A stretch of 64,000 nucleotides of DNA, taken from contig JBEBUW010000001.1 in the NCBI GenBank assembly GCA_040393065.1, positions 36,124-100,123 on the forward strand, given 5' to 3'. The stretch comes from JACCWM01 sp040393065. Its GTDB lineage: Bacteria > Myxococcota_A > Bradymonadia > Bradymonadales > Bradymonadaceae. A program made the translations under genes and the position numbers. Every line of letters begins with the position of its first letter. Positions within the stretch are counted from its first letter, which is position 1. A model generated the notes under the pieces. It worked only from the letters and a program-made list of their open reading frames with translations. It made no database searches and was not told where the DNA came from. Positions 18,901 to 26,704 of the stretch are shown in pieces.

Positions 18901-20304
18901 GCAAGCCTGGTGTTGGTGTCGATGCTTACTTCGATAAGCAGTAAATATCAGTCCAGCACCATGCGTCTGGCGGCCGACCAGCAGACCATTGCCCGTGAAC
19001 GCAACGAGGAACTTACTGGCGCAACGCTTGCAAGTATGGCCGAGCAGGCCGAACTCGCGGGTGCGATTCGTGATAACGAAATGGCCGAGCTGGAAGAAGC
19101 TCTCATGCTCAGCAACCAGCTGCGCGACGATGAAATCGAAAGAATCCGCGAAGCCCTCGAGCTCATGCGCGAACAACGCGAAGCCGAACTTGCGTACAGC
19201 CGCGACATGGCCGAGTTCCGCCAGCGTCGCTCGGATTATCTGCAAGAAATGGTCGACATTTCCGGTTACATTCTTCGCACGGAACAATCCCGCTTCAATG
19301 TGCTCCAGCGCGTTCTGGAATACGATAACTTCGTACAGAAAGCGCGCCTGGAAGCGGCCCGCTTGCAGGAACTCGACCGCCAGCTCATCGACCTCGACAA
19401 TCTCGTCGGGAGCATCGGCGCAGTGTTTTCCCGCAGCTACACGCTGGAGCGCACCGAAAAACATCTCGACGACGCGCGCGCTGCCCTGATGGACTGGCTG
19501 GTCGTCATCGAATACTACGCCGTGCGTCCCTTCATCGCGCAGCGCGTTCAAATCCTGCTCGCCAGAAACGCCTATCAGTTGGAAGCGATCGCCGACAAAC
19601 TCCGCCAGCTCGAAAACACCTGCGGCGGCTCCGAGCGCAGCAAAGCCACGGCAACCTTGTCGCTTCGCAAACAGGTTCTTGGCTTAAATCACCCGCAGCT
19701 CAGCACGGTTTCCGGCGAAGTTCTCTCGCCGGATGAGCGCTTCCGACGTTGGCTGCAGCAATCCTATGTGCCGGCGGATCGTCGTATTCGTTTTAGCACG
19801 TCGGAAAGTCTGAGCGATGTGCTCCAGCGCACCGACAGCGTGCTTTCGGCGAGTTTTACGCTCGGGCTTAATGACTTTGCGAACCTGAAGCTGGCCTGCA
19901 ATGCGAAGATCGAATCGGTTGCCGTTCAGCTTGTCGGCGAGCTTGGCGAAGCTCAGCCAACGGCCACGATTTTGTATGATGGCACCAGCCAGCTTCGCTC
20001 CTGCCAGCCCAACATCGCCGAATATGTGCGTAGCGTCGCGCCGGGTCGCACCTCGTACGACACCATCACGCAGCTTCGCACAGCTGGTCGCGCGATGAGT
20101 CCGCTGGCCGGCGTCAACGAGTTTCCTCGCACCGAGCAATCCGTAAACCGCAGTCTGGCCGGCCTGCCGGTTTCCTCCGAGTACACGTTGCTGCTTTCCA
20201 CCAGAACCGGTGACAACGCAAAGCTGGACTGGTCAAAACTCGAAGACGTGTTGATTCAGGTCGAATACTCCTACCAGGATCTTTTTGCGGAGAGCTGCGA
20301 CTGA
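15913..20304 (+). CDS. Very large coiled-coil lipoprotein, function unknown
   Basis: About 1463 aa. The leader RRWLVSACFLGVIFSVSAC ends in a lipobox (SVSAC), so the protein is exported and lipid-anchored. Residues about 45-95 hold a Cys-rich module with a C-x-x-D-x-D-C spacing (CAIDDDCAEGLFCFQQNCAL), like the small disulphide knots found in many myxobacterial lipoproteins. The middle (about 450-850) is mostly helical. Residues about 880-1220 are charged, helical and rich in Glu/Arg/Leu with long predicted coiled coils. The C terminus is mixed alpha/beta. I do not recognise a catalytic domain. The start is set at MNRKKRR; upstream in-frame starts at 15877 and 15898 only lengthen the leader. 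It follows the two MopE-like genes at 60 bases spacing and may belong to the same surface system. Confidence 0.78.
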   Translation: MNRKKRRVNFAETQRRWLVSACFLGVIFSVSACSDPEKASYDPLTKTPVETPERRALKLESTSACAIDDDCAEGLFCFQQNCALVCTTDSECGSGETCSPRGRCSGEEGAVEVAHSLPELRVLSYPETIRVVGAGEETVTFDFGLNKNMPAEGVAYRVERSDGLGDPARIYHATGTNTFRVTVESGAAKAGSPVLLRVISAIGDFELLLQPDAEFEGAWGGTISVDNLGSTQKFELAAYILGEDVNALSMVLPVDSGTLFSPRDHHDPARDYERVALQYDAQLNVYQAVFVHEYRFEGSLFGELRARQVERTLRFDFDADRLKAGHLEGRVTDLWRGLYDGQRTSGAREVGTVRYDGSFELSRVGGLPRAATDFVVGESTAPQPGLIERGKLDLCTNASFAVSDVQEGSQTWSCAGIASVEAFRQASPGVRASCALSVARAAIEGETTSAQLAKFFAEEGGAQAVSFEQFLQACADDSDDLCQPSAQALCGYQLVSYAAESVYRSNLDNDGGRADALLSELMIALGEMSGEAFIARQLGAFYNDLALRKQWLQNQTAPALFLDAVESANVALLEDWTAQVLDVQHEVFTRFFSQDVLTFLSRPLNGDEPNARRAKLLEEASTLWRGYADALMLAASRWNEVVRDSGQRTMHARRLQQQALELYLVMGMLQDFGRITGASGTTSSVVGLASNFGQLTDKINRLNASFDDTVFARDAEVVVARSLNPLSDNNSLLSERRDHALATVAAARTAIEGILNEVTVEALQEADLRTRINNERRVSANRIAELCGLPAGCTETDLLVRRECVVVAAGECGLLNAANPELDSAFDPSRVAASEAGRAILSVLEAFHNVAIQDDELAGHLAKLELQYADLEAFKNDVEDWNLKRLEGVDELRVALAQIDTIRDQRVRDIMQNLDSRARMRSEQIRAMQNRFAEWDKIRRGQIESSYRGKLDELAEHRKANLVESAGEKTAAGLMAAAEALPKTAGASTDPFANTRASLVLVSMLTSISSKYQSSTMRLAADQQTIARERNEELTGATLASMAEQAELAGAIRDNEMAELEEALMLSNQLRDDEIERIREALELMREQREAELAYSRDMAEFRQRRSDYLQEMVDISGYILRTEQSRFNVLQRVLEYDNFVQKARLEAARLQELDRQLIDLDNLVGSIGAVFSRSYTLERTEKHLDDARAALMDWLVVIEYYAVRPFIAQRVQILLARNAYQLEAIADKLRQLENTCGGSERSKATATLSLRKQVLGLNHPQLSTVSGEVLSPDERFRRWLQQSYVPADRRIRFSTSESLSDVLQRTDSVLSASFTLGLNDFANLKLACNAKIESVAVQLVGELGEAQPTATILYDGTSQLRSCQPNIAEYVRSVAPGRTSYDTITQLRTAGRAMSPLAGVNEFPRTEQSVNRSLAGLPVSSEYTLLLSTRTGDNAKLDWSKLEDVLIQVEYSYQDLFAESCD

Positions 20305-20341
20305 GCCAGTCGGACAGCGTAAGTACTTGAGTGTTTGAACC

Positions 20342-20393
20342 ATCCCTTTTTATTCGGATAGAAGTTTTGCCAACCGAATGAAAAGGGATTTTT
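20342..20393 (+). terminator. Strong hairpin with T-tract that also contains the ribosome site of the next gene
   Basis: Arms 20342-20357 and 20374-20389 pair over 16 bases with a single G-T mismatch, loop 16 nt, followed by TTTTT. It looks like an intrinsic terminator of the lipoprotein gene. The 3' arm carries AAAAGGGA, which is the only good Shine-Dalgarno for the ATG at 20396, so folding would hide that site. Confidence 0.75.
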
Positions 20394-20395
20394 GT

Positions 20396-21124
20396 ATGAG
20401 GTTTCGGATGCGAAGAATGGAAATGTTTGCGTTGTGCCTGTGTGTTTTTGGAGCGACAGCCTGCAACAGGACGATGACCCAAAGCGATTATTATCAGCTT
20501 GCCGAGCAGGTCAGCGATGCAAACTATCGCTCGTTTCAGAACGCGTTGGCCGAAATAGAACAGCGCGGCATGGTCCTGGCCCCGGAGCTTGAACGCTGGG
20601 TTTCGCCCGGGCGGCAGGCGCAAGAGTTATGCATGGCGATGGAGCGCTCGCCGTATTTGCGCAATGTAGAAATGCCCGAGGAGTTGCCCGAGCGCGTTGT
20701 GGTGCGTGTCGGAGAAATTGGCCGGGAGGGAGTGGCTGCACCGCCGCCCGTGGAGGTGAGCGCGCCGCTCGATTTGACCTGCGACTTTTTTATGGGCACG
20801 CGCAACAAGCTGGAAGTCGAGTTTGCCGACAACACCTCGCAATCGTTGGTTCGCACATTGGTTCGCATCGAGCAGGGGAGGCTTGTGGCGCGTAATGCGG
20901 ACGGCCACATGGTGCTGATCGAGCTTCATAGTCAGCCCGTATCTGTTCGCCGGGTGGTCGTGGAGCAAGAATGCAACGGGATGCCCAGTTCAGAGCCGCA
21001 TCCATTGGAACAAGGGCATGCTATCCGAAAGGTTTTCTGGGCGCCGGGCTATCCGGTCGAAACCGTGGACATGAAATATGAGGTCAACGAGTTGGATGTC
21101 GTGTGTACGGATTATGTGTATTAA
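20396..21124 (+). CDS. Small lipoprotein, function unknown
   Basis: A 242-aa protein with a basic start (MRFRMRRMEM), a hydrophobic core and a lipobox ending ATAC, then a mature part beginning NRTMTQSDYYQLAEQ. It contains four Cys in the mature part (LTCDFF, QECNGM, VVCTDY and ELCMAM), so disulphides in the periplasm or on the surface are likely. No known domain is recognised. The start is chosen over an upstream ATG (20378) because GGGA lies seven bases before it. That ribosome site sits inside the stem of a terminator-like hairpin, so expression may be limited by RNA folding. It closes the block of lipoprotein genes that begins at 8.9 kb. Confidence 0.75.
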   Translation: MRFRMRRMEMFALCLCVFGATACNRTMTQSDYYQLAEQVSDANYRSFQNALAEIEQRGMVLAPELERWVSPGRQAQELCMAMERSPYLRNVEMPEELPERVVVRVGEIGREGVAAPPPVEVSAPLDLTCDFFMGTRNKLEVEFADNTSQSLVRTLVRIEQGRLVARNADGHMVLIELHSQPVSVRRVVVEQECNGMPSSEPHPLEQGHAIRKVFWAPGYPVETVDMKYEVNELDVVCTDYVY

Positions 21125-21216
21125 ACGCAACGATTTGTGTTATCCAGAAAATGCAACGGATTGTATTTTATGTGCCTGGTGAGTGGCGTTGAAAACTGCG
21201 GATGTGCGGGAGATGT

Positions 21217-21723
21217 ATGCCTGATTTAGATTTCGATTTCGACTTGGATGTTGATAGCGACGGTGATTCTAGCTCCCATTCAAGTTCTGGATCTGATTTC
21301 GATATTACTTCGGCGGCAGATATCGATGGGGGAACAGAGTCGAAATCGAAACGTAAATCAGTGCTTTCCAGCTTCGAGTCCACCTTGATGGGAGCCAACC
21401 TGTGGCTGTCCGTAGTCCTGGTGCTGGGCGGAATCGGCTGGGTGCTTTCGGTGACATTTCCGTGGAATTCGTATGTTTTATGGGGCGTGGTTGTAGTCGT
21501 CCTGGCGATGGCCTGGAGTTTTTATCCGGGATTCTGGAGGGAATGTAACCGTGGGCGCATCTTCGCCTGGCTGGGATTTATGTTTTTGGGCGCCATCAAC
21601 CTTTTGATCGTCGGCATCATCGCGCTGGCGCTCGGCCCTGAAGAACCCCGCCAACAGGTCATCGAACGCCTCCGGGTAATGACCGGAGAGCAGGCCCCCG
21701 AACAGGCAGCCCCCAGAGAGTAA
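21217..21723 (+). CDS. Small three-TM membrane protein with acidic N terminus (paralogue of the sigma-linked membrane domain at 39.3 kb)
   Basis: A 168-aa protein. Residues 1-45 are extremely rich in Asp and Ser (DLDFDFDLDVDSDGD). Three hydrophobic segments follow, beginning at ANLWLSVVLVLG, at YVLWGVVVVVLAMAW and at FAWLGFMFLGAINLLIVG. The loop before the third is ECNRGRIF. The pattern NLWL ... LW ... NRGR ... N..VG.I.AL matches residues about 30-113 of the ECF-like protein at 39337-40338, so the two membrane parts are homologous. Here the protein ends about 30 residues after TM3 with no sigma part. The start is set by CGGGAGATGT just before the ATG; the upstream ATG at 21202 is less likely. 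Unknown function. Confidence 0.72.
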   Translation: MPDLDFDFDLDVDSDGDSSSHSSSGSDFDITSAADIDGGTESKSKRKSVLSSFESTLMGANLWLSVVLVLGGIGWVLSVTFPWNSYVLWGVVVVVLAMAWSFYPGFWRECNRGRIFAWLGFMFLGAINLLIVGIIALALGPEEPRQQVIERLRVMTGEQAPEQAAPRE

Positions 21724-21749
21724 GTAGTAAGTAAGGCCCGGAGAAATAC

Positions 21750-21788
21750 CGGCCTCGGTCAGACCAGACGAGAATCTGACCGAGGCCG
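21750..21788. terminator. Perfect 14-bp hairpin between convergent genes
   Basis: CGGCCTCGGTCAGA and its exact complement surround an 11-base loop. It lies between the plus-strand membrane protein and the minus-strand oxidoreductase and probably terminates both, although the T-tracts are poor. Confidence 0.6.
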
Positions 21789-21808
21789 AACGCTTTAGAA
21801 AGCAGTAA

Positions 21809-22543
21809 TCAGGCAGGAGTAACGACTTCCTGGTGACGATCGCTCTGGTCGGCAGCTTCCTCCGCAGTTTCATCCGCAGTGGATTGCAACGGTACCAGTT
21901 GGTCGGCCAGGTCCATGGCCAGGGCAACCATCGTCAACGTCGGGTTCCAGGAACCGCCCTGGGGCCAGAGGCCGCCGCCCGTTATGTAGACATTTTGGGA
22001 GCCTTTGAGGCGGTAATCGAGGTCCACCTGTGCATCCTGGTCGGCGCCGATATGGAGCGTGGAGCTCTCATGAACGAGCGCGTCGACGCGGCGCTGTTCA
22101 ATCGTCGGCTGCGATTTTTGCCAGGAGCCATGATCCGGATCCCCGTGCCAGTACTCGACGCGCTCATGTCCGCCGGGCGAGAGAACTTCCTCAAGAACGC
22201 GGAATGTCGCAACGTCCATCGCCTGCCATGTGGCCGCGTCGTTTCCGTTTTCCACGATCTGAAGCAGTGAGTTTGTAGTGGGCTCGGGCAAAAAGAACGT
22301 CCCGCGCTCGATCATCAGGATGCGGCAGTGTGGATTGCGCTCAAGCGCGCGATGTGCGGTCGCAAGGCCACAAAATCCGGTGCCGACGATGACCAGGTCG
22401 TACTGGTTTTCTTCCCGTGCCTTTTTCCAGTCGGTTCTGGACAGAAAAAACACATGGTCCATGACTTGCTGGTTGGACGGACTTTGCGGTCCAGGAGTCG
22501 GAAACCCACGGCCAAGGTTCGTGCTGGATGCAGAAGTACCCAT
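21809..22543 (-). CDS. GMC-type oxidoreductase, very short form (possibly internally deleted)
   Basis: About 244 aa against 500-600 for normal GMC (glucose-methanol-choline) flavoproteins. The N terminus has the FAD-binding Rossmann motif YDLVIVGTGFCGLATAHRA and the acidic strand end MIERG. The C terminus matches the end of GMC proteins: HESSTLHIGAD, LKGSQNVYITGGGLWPQGGS and NPTLTMVALAMDLADQL, which contains the conserved Asn-Pro after the active-site region. What lies between is only about 90 residues, so most of the substrate domain and much of the FAD domain is missing. Either this is a functional minimal member or a gene with an in-frame deletion. The ATG at 22543 is preferred; TTG at 22594 is further upstream. 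Substrate unknown. Confidence 0.7.
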   Translation of the reverse strand: MGTSASSTNLGRGFPTPGPQSPSNQQVMDHVFFLSRTDWKKAREENQYDLVIVGTGFCGLATAHRALERNPHCRILMIERGTFFLPEPTTNSLLQIVENGNDAATWQAMDVATFRVLEEVLSPGGHERVEYWHGDPDHGSWQKSQPTIEQRRVDALVHESSTLHIGADQDAQVDLDYRLKGSQNVYITGGGLWPQGGSWNPTLTMVALAMDLADQLVPLQSTADETAEEAADQSDRHQEVVTPA

Positions 22544-22785
22544 AGCTTTGCTCACGTTGTGGCTGCCCCCGGGGCAGCGGTCATTGGATGGCAAACGGTG
22601 AAGCTGAATTGCAGTAGGGGCAGACTACGGGAGTGGATCGGGTTTGCAAAGCACGTTGTGCACGAAATTTTATTTTTGGGCCGGCTGGCAGGGCACGACC
22701 ACCCGGAATCGAAGGCCTCTAGCTCGGGTTTCATCTACGCGCCGCGCTTTTGCGGGCCGTAATTTTCAAGCAGGAGAATGAAACC

Positions 22786-23061
22786 ATGTCGAAATCCACC
22801 GCGACCATCCAATCCGAAAAGCCCGCCCGCCTCATGCGCCGTTTGTGCAAGCACTGGCGCCACAAGTTCCCGGTCAGCTTCGACGACGAACAGGGCCAGA
22901 TCGAGCTGCCCTTCGGCGTCTGCCGCATGCACAGCACGGACGTCCTGACCGTGGAGCTGGAGAGCGACGCCGAACAGATGCCGAAGTTTCAACAGGTCGT
23001 GGCCGACCACCTGCACCGGATGGCGATGAAAGATGAAACGTTGGTCATTGAGTGGGTGTAA
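22786..23061 (+). CDS. DUF2218 family protein
   Basis: A 91-aa protein. It matches the DUF2218 pattern: RLCKHWRHKFPVSFDDEQGQ, then LPFGVCRM, LTVELESDA and VVADHLHRMAMKDETL with the terminal IEW. The family consists of small soluble proteins of unknown biochemical role, often near iron-related or membrane transport genes. The start is set at the ATG 9 bases after CAGGAG. It is divergent from the GMC-type gene and followed by hairpins. Confidence 0.85.
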   Translation: MSKSTATIQSEKPARLMRRLCKHWRHKFPVSFDDEQGQIELPFGVCRMHSTDVLTVELESDAEQMPKFQQVVADHLHRMAMKDETLVIEWV

Positions 23062-23106
23062 TGCGTTAAGCCGGTGCTGCTGGCTTTTTGAAAGCAGCGT
23101 ACACAC

Positions 23107-23152
23107 ACAAAGGGCTGGCCCCTGTCTCAGAGACGGGAGCCAGCCCTTTGTT
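23107..23152. terminator. Long hairpin containing a repeated palindrome
   Basis: ACAAAGGGCTGGC pairs with GCCAGCCCTTTGT around an inner palindrome CTGTCTCAGAGACGGG. It is 46 bases after the DUF2218 gene and can act as terminator. The inner palindrome recurs at 39.1 kb in a different stem. The remaining bases to 23383 hold no gene that I can support. Confidence 0.65.
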
Positions 23153-23383
23153 TATGCGGGAAAATGTGGTTTTACACACTATCTATAATCGTCGGGTATG
23201 CTTAGGCTGGCGTTGTCGTGAATTGCTTTGCACCGGGTTGCTGGCCAGGAAAATCATGTTTGAGATGGATGTGGAAAGATGTGCGTATGAAGCCGCAACG
23301 CTTGCGCCACAATCCGGGACGGTCCTGCAGATGCGATCAATATTTTGAGGTGTACGCTTTAAGACGGAAACCCGAGGTTCTGG

Positions 23384-25312
23384 ATGAAAATACTTGGCAC
23401 ATTTCCTGATGTATGGGCACTGCTTGCGGTGCTGGTGGCGTTTGTGGTGACCGTTGTACTGGCGGTTTTGCAGCGCCGGGGCAAAGCGGTGTGGTCGTGG
23501 GCGTGGTTTGCGCCGGGCGTGCTGGTGCTGGTGTACTGGCTGGTTGCTTTGTGGTTGAAGCTGACGGAGTTCGGCGACGTTCTGGGGGTAGGGTATATCG
23601 ACGATACGAACACGATTTACTGGTTACGACAGGACTTTCCGTGGGCGGCGGGGGTGAGCGGGCTGTTGTTTGCGTTGTCGGCCGTGCTGGTCAGTTTTCG
23701 AGGGCGTGTGGAGAGCTGGCGAGCGGCCAGAGGCGTTGTCGTGACGGCCGTGCTGGGCGTGTTGGTATTCGGGGGCGTGTTGAGCTGGCGGCTGTTCCTC
23801 TTGAATGAGTTGAGCATGGAGGAGAGCGGCAAGCTGCTTTACGAATCGCGGGTGGGGCTCTGGGCAGCGGTGTTTGTGATGGTGCTTGTGGCATGTATTC
23901 GGGGTGCGGCCGGCGGATTGAGTCGGGAGCGGGCAGTGCTTCTGGCCGGTTTGTCGATAAGTGCAGGCGCCATGATCGTGCAGGCCTGCGTGGTGCCGGC
24001 CGCGTATCGGGCGATGTTTTTGCTTTATGCGCATAGCCGGGATCGGTCCATGGAGAGCATGGGGCTGGGGAGGGCGCTTCAGAACAACTTGAGTGAGGGC
24101 GTGTGGCTGGAGGTGCTGCTGACGTTCGTGTGTATCGCGGTGTGTGTGGCGTTGCTGTTGCGAAAAAGCGCGGCGCGTGTGGCGCGGCCGGCGCGTCGAG
24201 ATGTGGTGATGCTGTTGGTTTTGGGCACGTTGGTGACCGGGCTGATGGGCGCCGTGGTGCTTAAAACTGGCGAGGTCAGAAAGCTGTATGGGAAGGAAGT
24301 GCAGCGTGATTTGTTGGGGCCGCTGCCGCATTCTTCCGACGACTATATCGTGCCGTGGAGCACTACGTATTTCGATAATGAGACCAGTGGCCTCGGGATC
24401 ATTCTCGGACGCAAGTCGCTTGATGTGGTGTCGTATTTTGGCATTTCCAGACGGCCCGTAGAAAAGCCCGCTACAATCGCGTTTACTCACGGCGAGGCGT
24501 TTCCGGATGCATTGGGTGCGCGGATTCGGGCGGAAATAGAAAACAGAAAGGAGCAGGCAGCCGTATATTCTGGCACCTACGAGCCGAGCATGGTCGTTGC
24601 CGCCGATCAATTAACGGATTACCAGACGGTTTACGCGCTGATTGCGTATGTATTCCAGGGCGATTTCGACGTGAACTATTTTCGGCTTCTGGTGCGCCGT
24701 TATCATGAACGCAGCCGCGGCGTCACGGATGGAAAGATCCACGCGATGATACATTTCCCAGTGCGCCAGGATCTGGCGCTGGATGCTGAGCACTATGAGC
24801 GGCGGCTTAAGGAAGACGAGGCAAAACCGCGTGTGCATATCAGCCCGCGGGGTTTTGAAGTGCATTTTCAGGGCGCCATGCTTCCACCGATCGAAGGCTG
24901 TCCGCCCGAGGGGCCGACGGTGTGCACTCCGGTGCCGGCCGACCGGCTTCAAGCGATGCTCGACGAGGCGCGTGCGCTTTTCTTGCAGCAGCAAAACGAG
25001 CCGGCCCAAAAGCTGGCGGATGAATACCGGAACAGCTTTGATTTTCGCAATCTCTACAATCAGATGACTCGCCTCAAAAAAGACCTGCAAGACTCGCCGG
25101 ATGAAACATGGCTTGTCATCAGCGCCGACGCCGATGCGCCCTATCTTGTACTCATCAAAACTCTGGATACGCTGCGGTTTTTTCTCGAGCACGATCACTA
25201 TGAAACCGACGAGGCGTTTGAAAGCGCCAGGATTCGTGTGGCATCTCACGACTACGTGCGACTGTTTCCTGAGCAGGAGCTGGCCGCGCCGCCGCGTTCG
25301 TCGGATTTGTAA
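23384..25312 (+). CDS. Eight-TM membrane protein with large soluble C-terminal half, possible ExbD-like end
   Basis: A 642-aa protein. The first 300 residues contain about eight hydrophobic segments (for example WALLAVLVAFVVTVVLAVL, VVVTAVLGVLVFGGVL, VMLLVLGTLVTGLMGAVVL). Residues 310-642 are soluble. Near the C terminus WLVISADADAPYLVLIKTLD followed by LRFF resembles the ExbD/TolR periplasmic segment, whose members are ion-driven energy transducers; a similar but weaker strand pattern occurs near 470 (MIHFPVRQDLALD). The rest is not recognised. A GAGG element lies six bases before the ATG. It stands alone on the strand, with a minus-strand gene converging from the right. The ExbD link is an inference from a short match. 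Confidence 0.7.
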   Translation: MKILGTFPDVWALLAVLVAFVVTVVLAVLQRRGKAVWSWAWFAPGVLVLVYWLVALWLKLTEFGDVLGVGYIDDTNTIYWLRQDFPWAAGVSGLLFALSAVLVSFRGRVESWRAARGVVVTAVLGVLVFGGVLSWRLFLLNELSMEESGKLLYESRVGLWAAVFVMVLVACIRGAAGGLSRERAVLLAGLSISAGAMIVQACVVPAAYRAMFLLYAHSRDRSMESMGLGRALQNNLSEGVWLEVLLTFVCIAVCVALLLRKSAARVARPARRDVVMLLVLGTLVTGLMGAVVLKTGEVRKLYGKEVQRDLLGPLPHSSDDYIVPWSTTYFDNETSGLGIILGRKSLDVVSYFGISRRPVEKPATIAFTHGEAFPDALGARIRAEIENRKEQAAVYSGTYEPSMVVAADQLTDYQTVYALIAYVFQGDFDVNYFRLLVRRYHERSRGVTDGKIHAMIHFPVRQDLALDAEHYERRLKEDEAKPRVHISPRGFEVHFQGAMLPPIEGCPPEGPTVCTPVPADRLQAMLDEARALFLQQQNEPAQKLADEYRNSFDFRNLYNQMTRLKKDLQDSPDETWLVISADADAPYLVLIKTLDTLRFFLEHDHYETDEAFESARIRVASHDYVRLFPEQELAAPPRSSDL

Positions 25313-25428
25313 GGCGAAAAAGACGCTTTTAGTCGTTGAGCCCGCAAGCGTTGCGTTGAACTCAACCTTCTCAATGTGCGGCGCCCGATAGCTATAGAAG
25401 GTGAGAAGCCACCGGGCGTGCCGGTGCT

Positions 25429-26223
25429 TCAGCCGTCGAGCGTTGTGTTTTCGGTGTCGCTGCTGGAGGCGGTGCTATCTTGCGGGAGGTCTTCGCTTTT
25501 TGGCTGGCTGGCGCGGCGGCGGCGGGAAGTAGGGCGGACGCGTTCGGCATGGTCGGGCATCCGGGCCAGGCGGTACAGGTTTTCGATGATGCCGGCAATG
25601 GGCGCGTAGTTCTGTGTCCAGCGGGCGAGGGCCTGATTGCGTTGGTCCTGGGAGCGCTGGGTTTCGCGGACGTCCTGGTCCACGGCCGCGATGGCGGCTG
25701 TCAGGCTGGCAAGATCCTGGGCGATGGCGGCGACGCGAGGCGTGATGTCCTGCGGAGTGATTTCGGGCAGGAGTGGTTCAAAGTCGCCCAGGCCGTCGTT
25801 CAGGCGGTGAAGCACATTCTGAGCAAAGTTGACGAGTTGGTCCGGGGGATCCGGCGTGACTCCGGATAGCCCGAGATGCCTGGCGGCGGCCGGGCCGTAG
25901 TCGCTTTCGATCAAGGTGCGCAGTAAAATCAGGCGTTTACGCAGGCGCGAGCCGATTTCGTCGCGGCGGGCGCGCTTCTGGCGATCCTGGGCAACCTCGC
26001 TTGCCACCTCCTGATCATGCAATTCAAGCGCCTCATAACTCGCCTCAAGCGTTGCCACAACCGCCTGCACAAACTCGCCGATTGTAAGCGACGCGGGCGC
26101 GGAACCATCGAACAAAACCTGTTCCAGATTGGCCTCGAGCGCAGCGTGATGAGCCCGCACCGAGCTTGCAATGGCACGCGTGAGCTCACGCTTGTTGGCC
26201 GTCGTTTTTGAAATCTTTGCCAT
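25429..26223 (-). CDS. Helical protein of unknown function with basic then acidic C-terminal tail
   Basis: A 264-aa protein, almost entirely alpha-helical by composition, starting MAKISKTTANKRELTRAIA. No signal peptide or membrane segment. The end is low-complexity: a basic stretch RPTSRRRRASQPK followed by Ser/Thr/Asp/Glu. The architecture (about 220 residues of helices, then a disordered tail) recurs in the minus-strand genes at 38.1 kb and 62.7 kb, and all three lie next to repeat-rich spacers. I cannot align them with certainty. The start is chosen because GGGGAT lies 8 bases before this ATG; another ATG at 26238 is possible. Confidence 0.65.
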   Translation of the reverse strand: MAKISKTTANKRELTRAIASSVRAHHAALEANLEQVLFDGSAPASLTIGEFVQAVVATLEASYEALELHDQEVASEVAQDRQKRARRDEIGSRLRKRLILLRTLIESDYGPAAARHLGLSGVTPDPPDQLVNFAQNVLHRLNDGLGDFEPLLPEITPQDITPRVAAIAQDLASLTAAIAAVDQDVRETQRSQDQRNQALARWTQNYAPIAGIIENLYRLARMPDHAERVRPTSRRRRASQPKSEDLPQDSTASSSDTENTTLDG

Positions 26224-26269
26224 GACAAGGATCCCCATATCATGATCCCACCGCTAATAGTCATCGCCT

Positions 26270-26652
26270 CTCGACACTTTCAGCGGACCGCAAGGGACTG
26301 TTCTTGTGACCTTGCAACGATGACCGGCCAGAAGGAATTTTGCAACCAGGGAAAAGCCCGCAAACCCGCACAGGATGCGCCCGGCACGGATGTTTGCACG
26401 GGAAAAAGACGCGCCGGGCACCCCGGCGCGCATGTGAGCACGGCTCCAGGAGTCGGCAGGCAGCCCGGCGGGCATGTGAGCACGGCTTCAAGAGGCGGTG
26501 GCAGCCCGGCGCGTACGCGTGCCGGGTTGGGAGAAGTGACGGGCTGGTGGTCGAGCCCGGCGACAGATCCACGATAGGCGCCGGGCTGGTGGTCGGGGTT
26601 CAGAGGCGTGCCGGCATGCGCGGCGGCGTGAAAAGACGGGGGTTTGTGGGGT
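26270..26652. repeat. Left direct repeat block of the foreign remnant
   Basis: Bases 26270-26300 match 27642-27672 at about 28 of 31 positions, and 26583-26652 match 27714-27783 (the shared part begins GGGCTGGTGGTCGGGGTT). Between these the left block is expanded by two copies of a roughly 42-base unit containing CATGTGAGCACGGCT, and by a second copy of GTGACGGGCTGGTGGTCG near 26535. No gene is supported here. Confidence 0.75.
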
Positions 26653-26704
26653 TTGAGGTCTTTGTAATCTTAAATACATTCGTCAGTGGTATGTGTTCTG
26701 GTAG

